Positions 8,710-17,760 of a stretch of 54,782 nt of DNA are shown here, piece by piece. Where the stretch lies: NCBI GenBank assembly GCA_913019965.1, contig CAJVZR010000022.1:1-54782 (forward strand), read 5' to 3'. Position 1 is the first letter of the stretch. Every line of letters starts with the position of its first letter. The notes beneath the pieces were generated by a model, which saw only the letters and a list, made by a program, of their open reading frames with translations, did no database searches and was not told the origin of the DNA. Source of the stretch: an uncultured Oleispira sp. (lineage in GTDB: Bacteria; Pseudomonadota; Gammaproteobacteria; Pseudomonadales; Oceanobacteraceae). A program made the position numbers and the translations under genes.

Positions 8710-9681
8710 TTAAAGCCCTAATTGCTTCAAACGGTTAGCGTGATTTTTAAATACCGTTTTAGGATTAGTATCCAATAAAGAAACTAGGCCTAATACATGA
8801 TTATTAATATCAATGTGATTCATGATGTAATTATCACGTAATACTCGACCAAAATGATTTGAGCAAACACCGGTAATACCGTCATTTGGCTCGCCTTCAA
8901 ATACTAGGCCAGTCGTTCCGAATAGTAGATCTGAAATATCGACTCCTGTTGTAACGGTTTTACCACCACCCCAAGAAAACAATTCGATTTTATTGCCATC
9001 AACGGTCACATTACGAGGACCTTCGCCGCACTCTTCTGTTGGCACACCTAGAGGGAAACGAGCATTAAAATCCGCGGCACCGACAACATTGAACTCACCT
9101 AACATAGCGTATAAATCTGATTTGCTTGCTTTGTTATCAGAAAGAATATTAACCAAATTACCTGCTGCATCACCTACCGCTGCAAACATGTCGCCTTTAA
9201 CCGTACCTTCTGGAGCCAGTGTAGTTAACAATTCAGCAACAGGTGAACCGGTATGAGGCGTTGACATTGAAGTGACAGAAGCCACTAAATCTGGACGAAC
9301 CGTCATAACATAACGTGACGTTACGCCACCTTGGCTATGACCAATCAAATTAAACTTAGTGTATTTACCACCAGAGCTTGCACGAATCTCATCTAGCTGT
9401 GCGATTAAATGTTCGCCACGGCTAACGGAACTTTCAAAAGCATTAATTTTTGGTACAAAAACTTTACCGCCACGAGACTCAATGGCTTTAGGAATTTGAT
9501 ACCAATAATCGATTCCTGCAATGGTATCGAATGCAAAAATACCGGGCACTAAAACAATCGGATGTTTTGTTTCAGTAAAGGTATAGTAGTTATTAAAAAT
9601 TTTCTTAAACCAACCAGCTTGCGCTGGAACAGCTACGGTAAAAGTCACGGTTGCAACAAGTGCAATAATTAGCTTTTTCAT
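8710..9681 (-). CDS. lipA: Secreted triacylglycerol lipase (family I)
   Basis: Extracellular lipase of 323 aa. A Sec signal peptide ends at PAQA (about residue 22). IVLVPG forms the oxyanion region, the nucleophile is Ser116 in GHSQGG, and the acid and base are probably Asp267 (GEPNDG) and His289 (MNHID). Cys218 and Cys273 could form the disulfide typical of Pseudomonas/Burkholderia family I lipases. AAGGTCG gives a good ribosome binding site before the ATG. The foldase gene follows, which means secretion is probably by Sec and then the type II system. A divergent AraC-type regulator gene lies 145 bp upstream and is a candidate controller. Confidence 0.92.
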   Translation of the reverse strand: MKKLIIALVATVTFTVAVPAQAGWFKKIFNNYYTFTETKHPIVLVPGIFAFDTIAGIDYWYQIPKAIESRGGKVFVPKINAFESSVSRGEHLIAQLDEIRASSGGKYTKFNLIGHSQGGVTSRYVMTVRPDLVASVTSMSTPHTGSPVAELLTTLAPEGTVKGDMFAAVGDAAGNLVNILSDNKASKSDLYAMLGEFNVVGAADFNARFPLGVPTEECGEGPRNVTVDGNKIELFSWGGGKTVTTGVDISDLLFGTTGLVFEGEPNDGITGVCSNHFGRVLRDNYIMNHIDINNHVLGLVSLLDTNPKTVFKNHANRLKQLGL

Positions 9682-9826
9682 AATCGACCTTCAGTTTTGT
9701 TTTTATTAGTAAGAAGTACATTTGTAGAATAGGTCGGGCCAAAAGATGCCACTTGTACGAACTGATTAACCTTGCTACCTTTAAAAAATAATTACAAACA
9801 TCGAATTTTTTACTCTGAGAAAAATA

Positions 9827-10624
9827 ATGGTCGAAGAAAAATTTCCCTCATTACTTTATTTGTGGGATAAGCGAACCCTTTATATTGGCCCCTTACTTGA
9901 ACCTCTCAATTTATCGCAAGGTGCAGCAACCCTACTGGTATCACTGGATAAGCCTTTTTCATTCAAAATAAAAGGCGAAGAAAAAAGCATTGATTGTACG
10001 AGCTTGCTATTGCCTGCAGGTTTATCAGTAAGCATTGATACAGGTGACGCCATCGTTGCCAATTGTAATCTTGATCCACTAGGGGCAGATTTCTCGGGTT
10101 TGACCTGTTTAATGCAACAAAATAAAGGGAAGATTGCTTACGATCTCAAGCAGTATGCGGACTTCAAGCAATCTTACCGTGCAATGTATGAGCAGCAATT
10201 AGACTCTGAAGCGGCTTATGGTTTACTTGAAGATTTACTTGAAAATAGGTTTAGCCAATTTTACCCAAATCACGCCATCGATAGTCGAGTGGCCAAAGTG
10301 GTGGAAGAAATTAAGCTAACCGTTGACGATAATCTATCGGTCGAAGACCTAGCTAGCTTGGTTAATTTATCGGTGCCTCGCCTTGTTCAGATTTTCAAGA
10401 AGCAAACAGGGGTCCCTATGCGCCGTTATCGTTTATGGCATAGATTATTTGTGACTGCGGTAAGAATGGGACAAGGGGATAGCTTGACCGTCGCCGCTCT
10501 CACTGCAGGATTCACCGATTCCGCTCACTTTTCTCATACCTTTAAATCCATGCTGGGTATGACCGCCTCCGCAATGTTGATGCAACCGAACAGCATCAAC
10601 ATTGTTGTTCAAAAGACGCGCTAA
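9827..10624 (+). CDS. AraC-family transcriptional regulator
   Basis: A 265-aa regulator. The N-terminal about 150 residues look like a small cupin-like sensor domain without a recognisable ligand motif. The C-terminal about 100 residues carry two helix-turn-helix motifs: VEDLASLVNLSVPRLVQIFK and VAALTAGFTDSAHFSHTFK, ending in the usual GMTASAM segment. It diverges from the lipase gene, so lipA is the obvious candidate target; the 145-bp shared region contains both promoters. Its 3' end overlaps the convergent DUF2339 gene by four bases. The start is preceded by a weak ribosome binding site (TGAGA). Confidence 0.85.
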   Translation: MVEEKFPSLLYLWDKRTLYIGPLLEPLNLSQGAATLLVSLDKPFSFKIKGEEKSIDCTSLLLPAGLSVSIDTGDAIVANCNLDPLGADFSGLTCLMQQNKGKIAYDLKQYADFKQSYRAMYEQQLDSEAAYGLLEDLLENRFSQFYPNHAIDSRVAKVVEEIKLTVDDNLSVEDLASLVNLSVPRLVQIFKKQTGVPMRRYRLWHRLFVTAVRMGQGDSLTVAALTAGFTDSAHFSHTFKSMLGMTASAMLMQPNSINIVVQKTR

Positions 10625-13386
10625 ACCGTATCTACTACTTCGTTTATGACTTTCTTAGCCGGTGGTACTGGGGACAAATACCCCACCACCAGCAATAAAG
10701 CGCCGACAACAATAAATGAGATGATACGCTCAATGGTCCCCTGACCAGACAGGTCCAGTAGAAAGAGCTTAGCCACCACAATCGCCGTTAAGGCGGCGCC
10801 AATTAACCATAATTGTCTCTGTGCTTGCTTCGAGGCAACAACCATCACTAAGAGCCCTATCAAGGTCCATGCTATCGAAATAGTCGTTTGCACTAACGCT
10901 GAGTCAAACATGGCATCTAGATCATAACGGACACCACTCACCACATGGATTGTTTTCAGTAGCAGCACATTGAACCAAGCAAAAATAAAGCTGGCACATA
11001 AACCCAGTGCCCAGCGAGGATCAAACTTCTCATAAGCCTGCGTCATTAGAGTATGCCCATGAAGGCTATACCACTTAATAACCGTCCATAGGGCTAATAA
11101 CTGAATAAGATCAATGGGGTTGAATAATGGAATATAAGTAAGAGGGTAAGGTTTCAAGACCATCATGAAATTGAAGGTCACACTCCAAATTACCATTAGG
11201 CCAATAATCACTAATGCACTGATTTGCTGATACGCTTTAACATGATGTATTAATGATTCATGTACAAAGGGCCAAGACTTTTGGCTATTAATCAGGTCTA
11301 AGGCAATGACTAATACCACCATCACCACCAGAGCGCTCCAAGCACTGGCTAAATTAAAATCGTCCACCAACCAAGCCAGCTCAAAGCTCACAATACTTAT
11401 CACTAACAAATAACTAATGCTGTGTAGGGCCGTAGGTTTAAATAAATCATAGCCCGCTTGTTCTGCTTTAAATAAAATCCCATACAAGGTTACTAATGCC
11501 AGTGGCCAACTTAGGTAGCCATAATCCGCTAAGAAGTGCCCTTGGAAAATTGTCGGCCAAAAATACAAACATAAAGGCAATAATAATAACCACGGGAAAA
11601 ACTTAATTTGAGTCCACTGAAAACGTAAACTCGCAAGGGACCAAAGTATTGCGCTTACGGCAAGGAAAGCGACATAAGCAACTAATTCATAATCTCGGGT
11701 GATATGAAAATCAACCTGCATCAGTGCACCGATATACCACCAGATAATAGCCCAGACGATTAATGCATTGGCGCTGAAGCGATCGATAAAATGCTTAATC
11801 GATAATATAGTCTGCTTAAATTCAGTTAGAGTTTCATCAATCTCATAATGGCGGATGTTTTCTGATTGCAAATTATAGGCGGTGAATAAAGCCGATAGAC
11901 TGATAATGGCAATCCCCATGAATTCAGCATTAATAAATGCCCAACTACCACCATAATAGGGATAGTCGATTAGAAATAATAAACCACCAAGTAACTGCAA
12001 GGCTAAGCCCACGTATTTCAGTATTTCGCGCTGCTGACGTAGAGCAATCCAAACAAAGCCAGCCCCTTCAATGGCCCAAGAAGCCGCAGTCCAACGTCCG
12101 TCTAAAGCAAAAGGAATTGTCAGTGTTGCGAAGATAATACCCAGTGCAAACATTGCTTGTGATAGCAGCTGTAAATTGTCACTACCCTGTCTTCTTAATG
12201 CCTGAGTAAGGATTAAATAAAATGCAGCCAAGCTTGCAGCACTATAAGCCAAGCCGTATTCCATGTGATGCACTAAGGCACTTTGCAAGCCAAAGGCCAC
12301 CATAGGGACGCCAAAAACTAAGGTGCCATCTACATAACCTTTCAATTCAGGTTTTTGCTTAATAGAAAATAGAATAGAAATCGCGACATAAATTAAGAAG
12401 AAGCTAATTAAGAAAGGCTCTGTGGTTGCAAAGTGTGCCGAGCGATACTGGGTGACTCCCCAAAAAGAAGCAATTATAAAGGTGAATAAAAACCCCACCA
12501 CATTCAATAAGCGCCAGGATTTAAACCACGCAACAAAGAAGATGGCACAGTTTAATACTAGATAGTAACTGAATAGCCCTATGTGACTACCTTGCCCTGT
12601 AGACGCTAATAACGGCGCAGCAAAGCCTCCAGTGATTGCAGTAATCGCTAAGGCCTTTGAATTTTGCAACATAGCCAAGGACATGGCCAATAGACTGAAG
12701 ACAATTAATAAAGGGAAGGTAAATTCTGAAGGAATTAATTGATACAGTTTAAAGCTGGCAAAGATAGCAATATAGCTGATGGCAATACCGCCACCCTGCA
12801 TCATTAAGCCATAAGCAGGATTTTTGAGCCTTAGATGCCAGCCAATACCGAGCATAATTAAAGCGGCAATCACGATAGCGGCCATACGAACTTCGATTGA
12901 TATTAGCGAATTCTCAATCGAATATTTGGCAAGAAACGACATACCAAAGAATAAAACGATAATGCCGATACGAACGATTTGATTGCCTTGGCTAAAGTAA
13001 TTTTTAGCTAAGGTAATTAATTTTGTTAGTCCTTGCTCGAGTGCACTCGGCTCTCTGATCAAGTTTGATTGTGGCTCTACTCGCCACTTGTCTTTATTAG
13101 AACTTGAATTTTCGTCTTGACCAGCAACAAGGTCAGTATTGTGAGTAGCTTCCTCTACGGGGACTTCTTGTGCGGTGAGTTCTTCTATGGGAGATGCTTC
13201 TATAGAAGTATCATCTATAGTTTCAGTATTGGCTTCAGGCTTTACTATTTGCTGTTGTAGCTGAAGAAATTGCTGCTGTAACTTATACAATTGGCTTTGT
13301 AGAGTTGAGAGCTGATTTTTCTGGCCATTCGTTCGATAAAACAAATAGCCGATCAGCCCTATGCATAATACCAGTATGCCTTCCAT
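10621..13386 (-). CDS. DUF2339 polytopic membrane protein
   Basis: A 921-aa protein with an N-terminal membrane segment, a Gln-rich coiled-coil (LSTLQSQLYKLQQQFLQLQQ, about 26-45), an acidic linker, and then more than twenty predicted hydrophobic helices from about residue 140 to the C-terminus. This layout is that of the DUF2339 family of bacterial membrane proteins, whose function is unknown. It has no recognisable catalytic motif. The gene ends in a four-base overlap with the convergent AraC gene and starts 41 bp before... the nitroreductase stop on the same strand, so the two could be cotranscribed. Confidence 0.8.
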   Translation of the reverse strand: MEGILVLCIGLIGYLFYRTNGQKNQLSTLQSQLYKLQQQFLQLQQQIVKPEANTETIDDTSIEASPIEELTAQEVPVEEATHNTDLVAGQDENSSSNKDKWRVEPQSNLIREPSALEQGLTKLITLAKNYFSQGNQIVRIGIIVLFFGMSFLAKYSIENSLISIEVRMAAIVIAALIMLGIGWHLRLKNPAYGLMMQGGGIAISYIAIFASFKLYQLIPSEFTFPLLIVFSLLAMSLAMLQNSKALAITAITGGFAAPLLASTGQGSHIGLFSYYLVLNCAIFFVAWFKSWRLLNVVGFLFTFIIASFWGVTQYRSAHFATTEPFLISFFLIYVAISILFSIKQKPELKGYVDGTLVFGVPMVAFGLQSALVHHMEYGLAYSAASLAAFYLILTQALRRQGSDNLQLLSQAMFALGIIFATLTIPFALDGRWTAASWAIEGAGFVWIALRQQREILKYVGLALQLLGGLLFLIDYPYYGGSWAFINAEFMGIAIISLSALFTAYNLQSENIRHYEIDETLTEFKQTILSIKHFIDRFSANALIVWAIIWWYIGALMQVDFHITRDYELVAYVAFLAVSAILWSLASLRFQWTQIKFFPWLLLLPLCLYFWPTIFQGHFLADYGYLSWPLALVTLYGILFKAEQAGYDLFKPTALHSISYLLVISIVSFELAWLVDDFNLASAWSALVVMVVLVIALDLINSQKSWPFVHESLIHHVKAYQQISALVIIGLMVIWSVTFNFMMVLKPYPLTYIPLFNPIDLIQLLALWTVIKWYSLHGHTLMTQAYEKFDPRWALGLCASFIFAWFNVLLLKTIHVVSGVRYDLDAMFDSALVQTTISIAWTLIGLLVMVVASKQAQRQLWLIGAALTAIVVAKLFLLDLSGQGTIERIISFIVVGALLLVVGYLSPVPPAKKVINEVVDTV

Positions 13387-13427
13387 GGTCGATATTTCCT
13401 CAATAGCATTTACAACAGAAATAGATG

Positions 13428-14087
13428 CTAGGCGAAAATAACAGAATCTCCTAGCTCAGCACGATCAGTTCGCGCCTTGTTAACATTAGCTTCGTCATCA
13501 GCATAGCCGAACGACATACCAAATAGAATACCGCGTTCTTCAGGAAGCTCGAACATATCACGTATTGGCCCAGGGAATTGACCTAACGCCCCCTGCATGC
13601 AGCTGGAAATACCTTGCTCTTGCAATAATAAGGATAAGGTTTGTGCATAAATCCCCATATCCACGGCCCCCATAATATCGAGGTATTTATCGAGGGTGAA
13701 TATCGCAACATGAGGGGCATCAAAGAAAGACCAGTTACGTAGCATGGCCATCTGGCGCTTTTGCTTTTCTTCACGGCCAATATCCATGGCGCTATAAAGT
13801 GCATTCGCGGCGCCAAACTGACGATCTCGGTGCTCGCCGGTATAAGCCACATTCCAATTAAAATCAGGGTTGGGCTTTTGCTGCTGCATAACATTTTGAA
13901 TTAGTTTGTTTTTAAGCTCGTCTTTCTTTTTGCCAGAAACAACGAGGACTTGCCAAGGCTGTACATTACAGTTCGATGGCGATTGTTGAGCGGCACTGAA
14001 GATCTGCTGTAATAACTCGGGGGATATTTCTTGTTTGGTGAAGCTGCGACATGAGCTGCGCTGCTGGAGTATTTGTTCGATGCTCAT
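13428..14087 (-). CDS. Nitroreductase-family FMN oxidoreductase
   Basis: A 219-aa flavoprotein of the nitroreductase family. The N-terminal RSSCRSFTKQ binds FMN phosphate in this family, SPSNCNVQPWQVLVV is the conserved second motif, and a C-terminal GMSFGYAD segment completes the fold. Such enzymes use NAD(P)H to reduce nitroaromatics, quinones or other electron acceptors; the native substrate is unknown. An overlapping reading frame inside it is a shadow. The start codon is only two bases from a perfect 12-bp inverted repeat, so translation or promoter activity may be controlled there. Confidence 0.85.
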   Translation of the reverse strand: MSIEQILQQRSSCRSFTKQEISPELLQQIFSAAQQSPSNCNVQPWQVLVVSGKKKDELKNKLIQNVMQQQKPNPDFNWNVAYTGEHRDRQFGAANALYSAMDIGREEKQKRQMAMLRNWSFFDAPHVAIFTLDKYLDIMGAVDMGIYAQTLSLLLQEQGISSCMQGALGQFPGPIRDMFELPEERGILFGMSFGYADDEANVNKARTDRAELGDSVIFA

Positions 14088-14089
14088 AA

Positions 14090-14139
14090 GATGTTCTCAT
14101 AATTATTTTAATAATCAGGTATAAACCTATGAGAACATC
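14090..14139 (-). promoter_or_regulatory. Perfect 12-bp inverted repeat abutting the nitroreductase start
   Basis: GATGTTCTCATA and TATGAGAACATC are perfect inverted copies separated by 26 A/T-rich bases. On the minus strand the 3' copy contains the only Shine-Dalgarno-like stretch (GAGA) and ends two bases before the ATG. It could be a paired operator for a dimeric regulator or an RNA hairpin that hides the ribosome binding site. Confidence 0.65.
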
Positions 14140-14233
14140 CTAGCGAAAGTGGAACAAGATGCGTAATGAATATTACGAATCTCTGACTATTCTTGCTAGC
14201 TATTTGAGTCGCTATGCCTCTAACCGAAGATAA

Positions 14234-14482
14234 TTAACCGTACATGGCTTCAACAGTGCCTTTAAGCTTCATCATTAGCGGTTGGCCACGACGATCCAAC
14301 GCTTTAGGTGAAGGTACTTTAACCCAGCCTTCGCTGATGCAATATTCATCAACATCAAAACGTTCTTTGCCATTCAGTAAAATACGAATGTTGTGCTCAA
14401 AGATTTCTTCTACATGGTGTGGGCTACGAGGGTTACCGGAAAGACGATCTGGTAATGGTGGTAATTCATTGGTATCAGTCAT
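14234..14482 (-). CDS. DUF3297 family small protein
   Basis: An 82-aa soluble protein, MTDTNELPPLPDRLSGNPRS..., which matches my memory of the DUF3297 family: conserved LPDRLSxNPRSPHH start, a GKERxDVxEYCISEGW centre and a GKAxDRRGxPL-like turn (ALDRRGQPLMMKLKG). The family is common in Proteobacteria and has no assigned function. The start has a good ribosome binding site (AGGAACC). It stands about 97 bp downstream of the helicase gene on the same strand... its own upstream region, so it may be a separate unit. Confidence 0.8.
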   Translation of the reverse strand: MTDTNELPPLPDRLSGNPRSPHHVEEIFEHNIRILLNGKERFDVDEYCISEGWVKVPSPKALDRRGQPLMMKLKGTVEAMYG

Positions 14483-14578
14483 GGTAGGTTCCTAAATGTC
14501 AGTAATATATTCTAATTAATAAGTGCTGTTTAACGAGTATCGAAAAGGGCGCAATTGTAGTCAATATGACCCTCGCGC

Positions 14579-15940
14579 TCAATAACCCGACCAGATATCG
14601 GTATTCACCGGCGCTTTATTTTTACCTTCTTGCTCCGCTTTTTCTTGAGCTCTTTTTTTCGCTTTCTTCTTACCTGTACCTGCGGGAGCGGCCATGGGCT
14701 TATCATGGGCTAAGAAGTCTGCAGCCAACGCTGCAGCCGCTGATTCATCAACGTTAAACCCATCCACCTGTTCGCGTTCAAGCTGGAACTTGTTCTTCTT
14801 TTCGATGATTTTGAAGTGATGATAATCTTCATGGTCAATCAGCGATAACGCTAAACCCACTTCACCGGCGCGGCCACTCCGGCCAATGCGGTGCATATAG
14901 TCGGCAGGGCTTCTAGGTAAATCAAAATTAAAAACCACAGGCAGCTTCTCGATATCCAAACCACGAGCGGCGATATCGGTAGCGATTAAGACTTCAATCT
15001 CGCCTGCTTTAAATCCCTCAAGCACACGGCTACGAGCGCCCTGGCCCTTATTGCCATGAAAAACTTCTGCGCTGATCTCATGCTTAGAGAGCTTATATGC
15101 CAAATGCTCACAGCTATTTTTAGCATTAACGAAAACCAGCACTTGTCGCCACTGGTGCTGCTTAATGAGCTGAGCTAATACAGCGGTTTTTTCGCCCTTA
15201 TTTACGGTAAACACACGTTGCACTAAAGTGCTGGCATCGGCGCTTTGAACTTGGATTTCAACTGGATCATTGAGCAAATTTTGGGTTAAAGACTTAACCT
15301 GCTCTGGAAAGGTCGCCGAAAATAATAAGGTTTGTTTTGACTCGCCAGCAGGCATAAGTGCTAACAATTCCGTTAGTTCATCGACGAAACCGAGACTTAA
15401 CATGCGGTCGGCTTCATCAAGCACTAAGGTTTTCACTCGATCGAGCTTAATCGCATTACTTGAAATCAAATCGAGCAAACGGCCAGGGGTTGCTACCAAA
15501 ATATCGCAGCCTCCCCGTAGCGCTAGCATTTGCTTATTGGTCGATACCCCACCAAATACTGCCACGGTTTTAATCGCACCGTTGAAATGCACCGCATAGG
15601 ATCGAATACTATCGGCAACTTGCTTGGCTAACTCACGAGTTGGCACCAATACGAGCCCAGAAACATAATTGCCTTTTGTGCCTTCGTTACTCGTAGACCG
15701 TGCGGCTTGCTGCTGAGAAAGCTGTTGTAAAAGAGGCAAGGCAAAGGTCGCCGTCTTACCCGAGCCGGTATTGGCCCCAGCAATTAAATCTCGTCCCGCT
15801 AATATACTTGGAATCCCTTGCGCTTGAATCGCAGTGGGTTGCTGATATTCCAACTCAGCTAAGCGCGCTAACAAAGGAGGTATAAGGCCCAGATCGTCAA
15901 AGGAGGCAGTAATACTAGAATCAGGGGTATCAGAGGACAT
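14579..15940 (-). CDS. DEAD-box ATP-dependent RNA helicase (RhlE-like)
   Basis: A 453-aa RNA helicase. In order: Q motif with ASFDDLGL and QPTAIQAQGIP, motif I ANTGSGKT, motif Ia PTRELA, motif II DEAD, motif III SAT, then the second RecA domain with ATDIAARGLD and HRIGRSGRAG. The C-terminal tail is Lys-rich (KKKAKKRAQEKAEQ), typical for RNA-binding extensions of RhlE-type helicases involved in ribosome assembly and mRNA turnover. ATG at 15940 is chosen over an upstream TTG at 15955. The RNase D-like gene lies immediately upstream on the same strand, 32 bp away from this start, suggesting an RNA metabolism pair. Confidence 0.93.
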   Translation of the reverse strand: MSSDTPDSSITASFDDLGLIPPLLARLAELEYQQPTAIQAQGIPSILAGRDLIAGANTGSGKTATFALPLLQQLSQQQAARSTSNEGTKGNYVSGLVLVPTRELAKQVADSIRSYAVHFNGAIKTVAVFGGVSTNKQMLALRGGCDILVATPGRLLDLISSNAIKLDRVKTLVLDEADRMLSLGFVDELTELLALMPAGESKQTLLFSATFPEQVKSLTQNLLNDPVEIQVQSADASTLVQRVFTVNKGEKTAVLAQLIKQHQWRQVLVFVNAKNSCEHLAYKLSKHEISAEVFHGNKGQGARSRVLEGFKAGEIEVLIATDIAARGLDIEKLPVVFNFDLPRSPADYMHRIGRSGRAGEVGLALSLIDHEDYHHFKIIEKKNKFQLEREQVDGFNVDESAAAALAADFLAHDKPMAAPAGTGKKKAKKRAQEKAEQEGKNKAPVNTDIWSGY

Positions 15941-15971
15941 GAAGGCAGGGCTCAAAGCAAAATAATAGCGG

Positions 15972-16556
15972 CTATTTTAGCGCATTTATCGTTTGAGCAA
16001 CACAGATTGCAGAGTGAGCATCGTTCGCTGCGTACAAAATTTGGTTGTCTTTTAGTGGGTAAGCTCCCCAATTAGATCTTTGGGCCCCTTTTCCTAAGCG
16101 TGACTTAAGCACCATGGCGACACCCGCGCGCGCACCAATCATGTTTTTCTCGCCTGCAAGGCCTTTTAACTTAACCGATAAATCCTCGGTATTTACGATA
16201 TCAATATCCAATTTATTACGGAGTTCTTTATTATCGCCCTTAATACCAAAGCCTACTTTTTTAATATTAGGGTTGCTCAAAATAGCCCTCGCGGTAGCCA
16301 AGGCAGAAGGAAACCTAACGGGAAAAAGAAATGCCTGCCTCTGTGTAGCAAGTTGAATTAAGGTAGGCCCTGGGCTCACCTCGCCCTTACGAAAGATCGG
16401 CTTACTTTCAGTATCGAACCCTAAGCAAGCCTCGCGCTCTAAGTTGGATAGTGCTTTAGCCGCATCAAGCTCGTTTTCGATAATAAGAATATCGTCTAGG
16501 CTCATTCCCTTGTACAAGGGTAATGCTTTGATCTCATCTTTAGTTGGACGCTTCAC
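15972..16556 (-). CDS. RNase D-like 3'-5' exonuclease domain protein
   Basis: A 194-aa DEDD-type exonuclease. GFDTES is motif I (Asp and Glu), VGFGIKGDNKEL is motif II with Asp, and YAANDAHSAI near the C-terminus is motif III of the DEDDy type, with the catalytic Tyr and Asp. The protein is a single exonuclease domain without the HRDC domain of full RNase D. It starts with GTG, three bases downstream of the Nudix stop, so it is translationally coupled to the Nudix gene. The helicase follows, so an RNA-processing role is likely, although DNA cannot be excluded as substrate. Confidence 0.83.
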   Translation of the reverse strand: MKRPTKDEIKALPLYKGMSLDDILIIENELDAAKALSNLEREACLGFDTESKPIFRKGEVSPGPTLIQLATQRQAFLFPVRFPSALATARAILSNPNIKKVGFGIKGDNKELRNKLDIDIVNTEDLSVKLKGLAGEKNMIGARAGVAMVLKSRLGKGAQRSNWGAYPLKDNQILYAANDAHSAICVAQTINALK

Positions 16557-16559
16557 TTT

Positions 16560-17105
16560 TTAAACCAGCTCTTCAAGAATGACTTTCAGCATAAAGGTTT
16601 CGCGATCAATCGACAGGCCTTTCTTTGGGCTATTAGTAATAACCTCTTCATTATGAGCAATCGCCGTTTGGATATTGACCCACACAGGCTTCATGCCGTT
16701 ACTCACTTCGTGAGATTCAAACGCGGTATCACCTAATTCATCGTCGATATCACAGGTGTAGCAGTGAGAGATCATATGGATGATATCGGCATCGGATTTA
16801 TACCAAGGGCGATATTCATCGTAGCGCGCAAACGGCTGCACATTACGAATGCCCTTTGCCCCGGTTTCTTCTTGCAATTCACGCTTTAAGCCTTCGATTT
16901 CATCTTCACCTTCATCAATACCACCCCCAGGCAAGCTGTAATCGTGGTAGCGCTCAGTGAATAACAGCAAGATACTGTCACCTTTCAGCACAATCGCACG
17001 GGCAGCATGGCGTTCGATTAGGTTCAGCTCAGAAGACTCTAAACGACTTTCCTCAATACTCTTTGGAGATAAGTCTGGATGATAAGCAGTTTTTAACAGG
17101 CGCAT
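16560..17105 (-). CDS. Nudix hydrolase
   Basis: A 181-aa hydrolase of nucleoside-diphosphate-linked substrates. The Nudix box GGGIDEGEDEIEGLKRELQEETG fits GX5EX7REUXEEXGU; it is written here only to identify the residues RELQEETG as the metal-binding part. An N-terminal extension of about 35 residues precedes the domain. The substrate is not predictable. It is the first gene of a probable three-gene unit with the exonuclease and the DEAD-box helicase. Confidence 0.85.
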   Translation of the reverse strand: MRLLKTAYHPDLSPKSIEESRLESSELNLIERHAARAIVLKGDSILLLFTERYHDYSLPGGGIDEGEDEIEGLKRELQEETGAKGIRNVQPFARYDEYRPWYKSDADIIHMISHCYTCDIDDELGDTAFESHEVSNGMKPVWVNIQTAIAHNEEVITNSPKKGLSIDRETFMLKVILEELV

Positions 17106-17154
17106 AATAAAAGGTCAGATGTGTGGATAATTCATTCTGCGCAGTTTACCGTAC

Positions 17155-17520
17155 TTAAGCGATGCGATACGAAAAAACTAATTTGTTTTTATCCAAATCT
17201 CTCACATAGGCCGAAAACATAGGGCCTCGTTGACTGGGTTCCCCTTCACAAGTCCCCCCCAAAACAAGCGCTTTTTTATGCAGCCTTTCAACTTCGGCTT
17301 GAGACTCCACTCCAAAGCCCACCATGGTGCCATTACCATTCGTAGCTGGCTGCTCATCGAAAGGGATGGCGACGGCAAAAGCTAAGTCAGCTCCTTGCCA
17401 ATAGGTCATTCTATCGGTGGCTAAAACTTGGTTAAGCTCCGTTTGCTCAAAAAGTGAATCATAGAAGTTTATTGCGGCTTCCATGTTGTTTGTGCCAACA
17501 ACGAAGTAATTCATATTCAT
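17155..17520 (-). CDS. VOC (glyoxalase/bleomycin resistance) superfamily protein
   Basis: A 121-aa single-domain protein with the beta-alpha-beta-beta-beta pattern of the vicinal oxygen chelate family: MNYFVVGTNNMEAAINFYDSLF at the start and YVRDLDKNKLVFSYR at the end. The metal-binding residues are not obvious, so it may bind rather than convert its ligand. A ribosome binding site AAGGA lies 10 bases before the ATG. A 9-bp inverted repeat 46 bases upstream may be its operator. Confidence 0.8.
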   Translation of the reverse strand: MNMNYFVVGTNNMEAAINFYDSLFEQTELNQVLATDRMTYWQGADLAFAVAIPFDEQPATNGNGTMVGFGVESQAEVERLHKKALVLGGTCEGEPSQRGPMFSAYVRDLDKNKLVFSYRIA

Positions 17521-17565
17521 AATTGAGTATTCCTTAATGTTTGAATTAGAAATTATATTGCAGCC

Positions 17566-17588
17566 CTACTGACAGGACGTGTCAGTAG
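17566..17588. promoter_or_regulatory. 9-bp inverted repeat upstream of the VOC gene
   Basis: CTACTGACA and TGTCAGTAG are perfect inverted copies around GGACG. There is no T-run, so a dimeric-repressor operator is more likely than a terminator. It lies in the 240-bp divergent region between the VOC gene and the GXWXG gene. Confidence 0.5.
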
Positions 17589-17760
17589 AGGCTCAAGCTT
17601 ACTTACCTAGCCTTGGTTCACCTTCCCACATCTGCCTATTCAGATTATTTGACATCAGTATTTCCCTATGAGAACCTAAAAAGAATGACGCATCATTCAG
17701 CTTTCAAAATGAGTGATTCCCGACCCAAAAACAACAACAACTAGAAACGCAGAGGTCCTT

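Noticed and set aside
13583..13894. 103-codon frame on the same strand within the nitroreductase gene
   Set aside because: Alternative frame of a clear nitroreductase; composition is not protein-like.
15270..15599. 109-codon open frame opposite the DEAD-box helicase
   Set aside because: Lies wholly within a strongly conserved gene on the other strand and has no recognisable domain.
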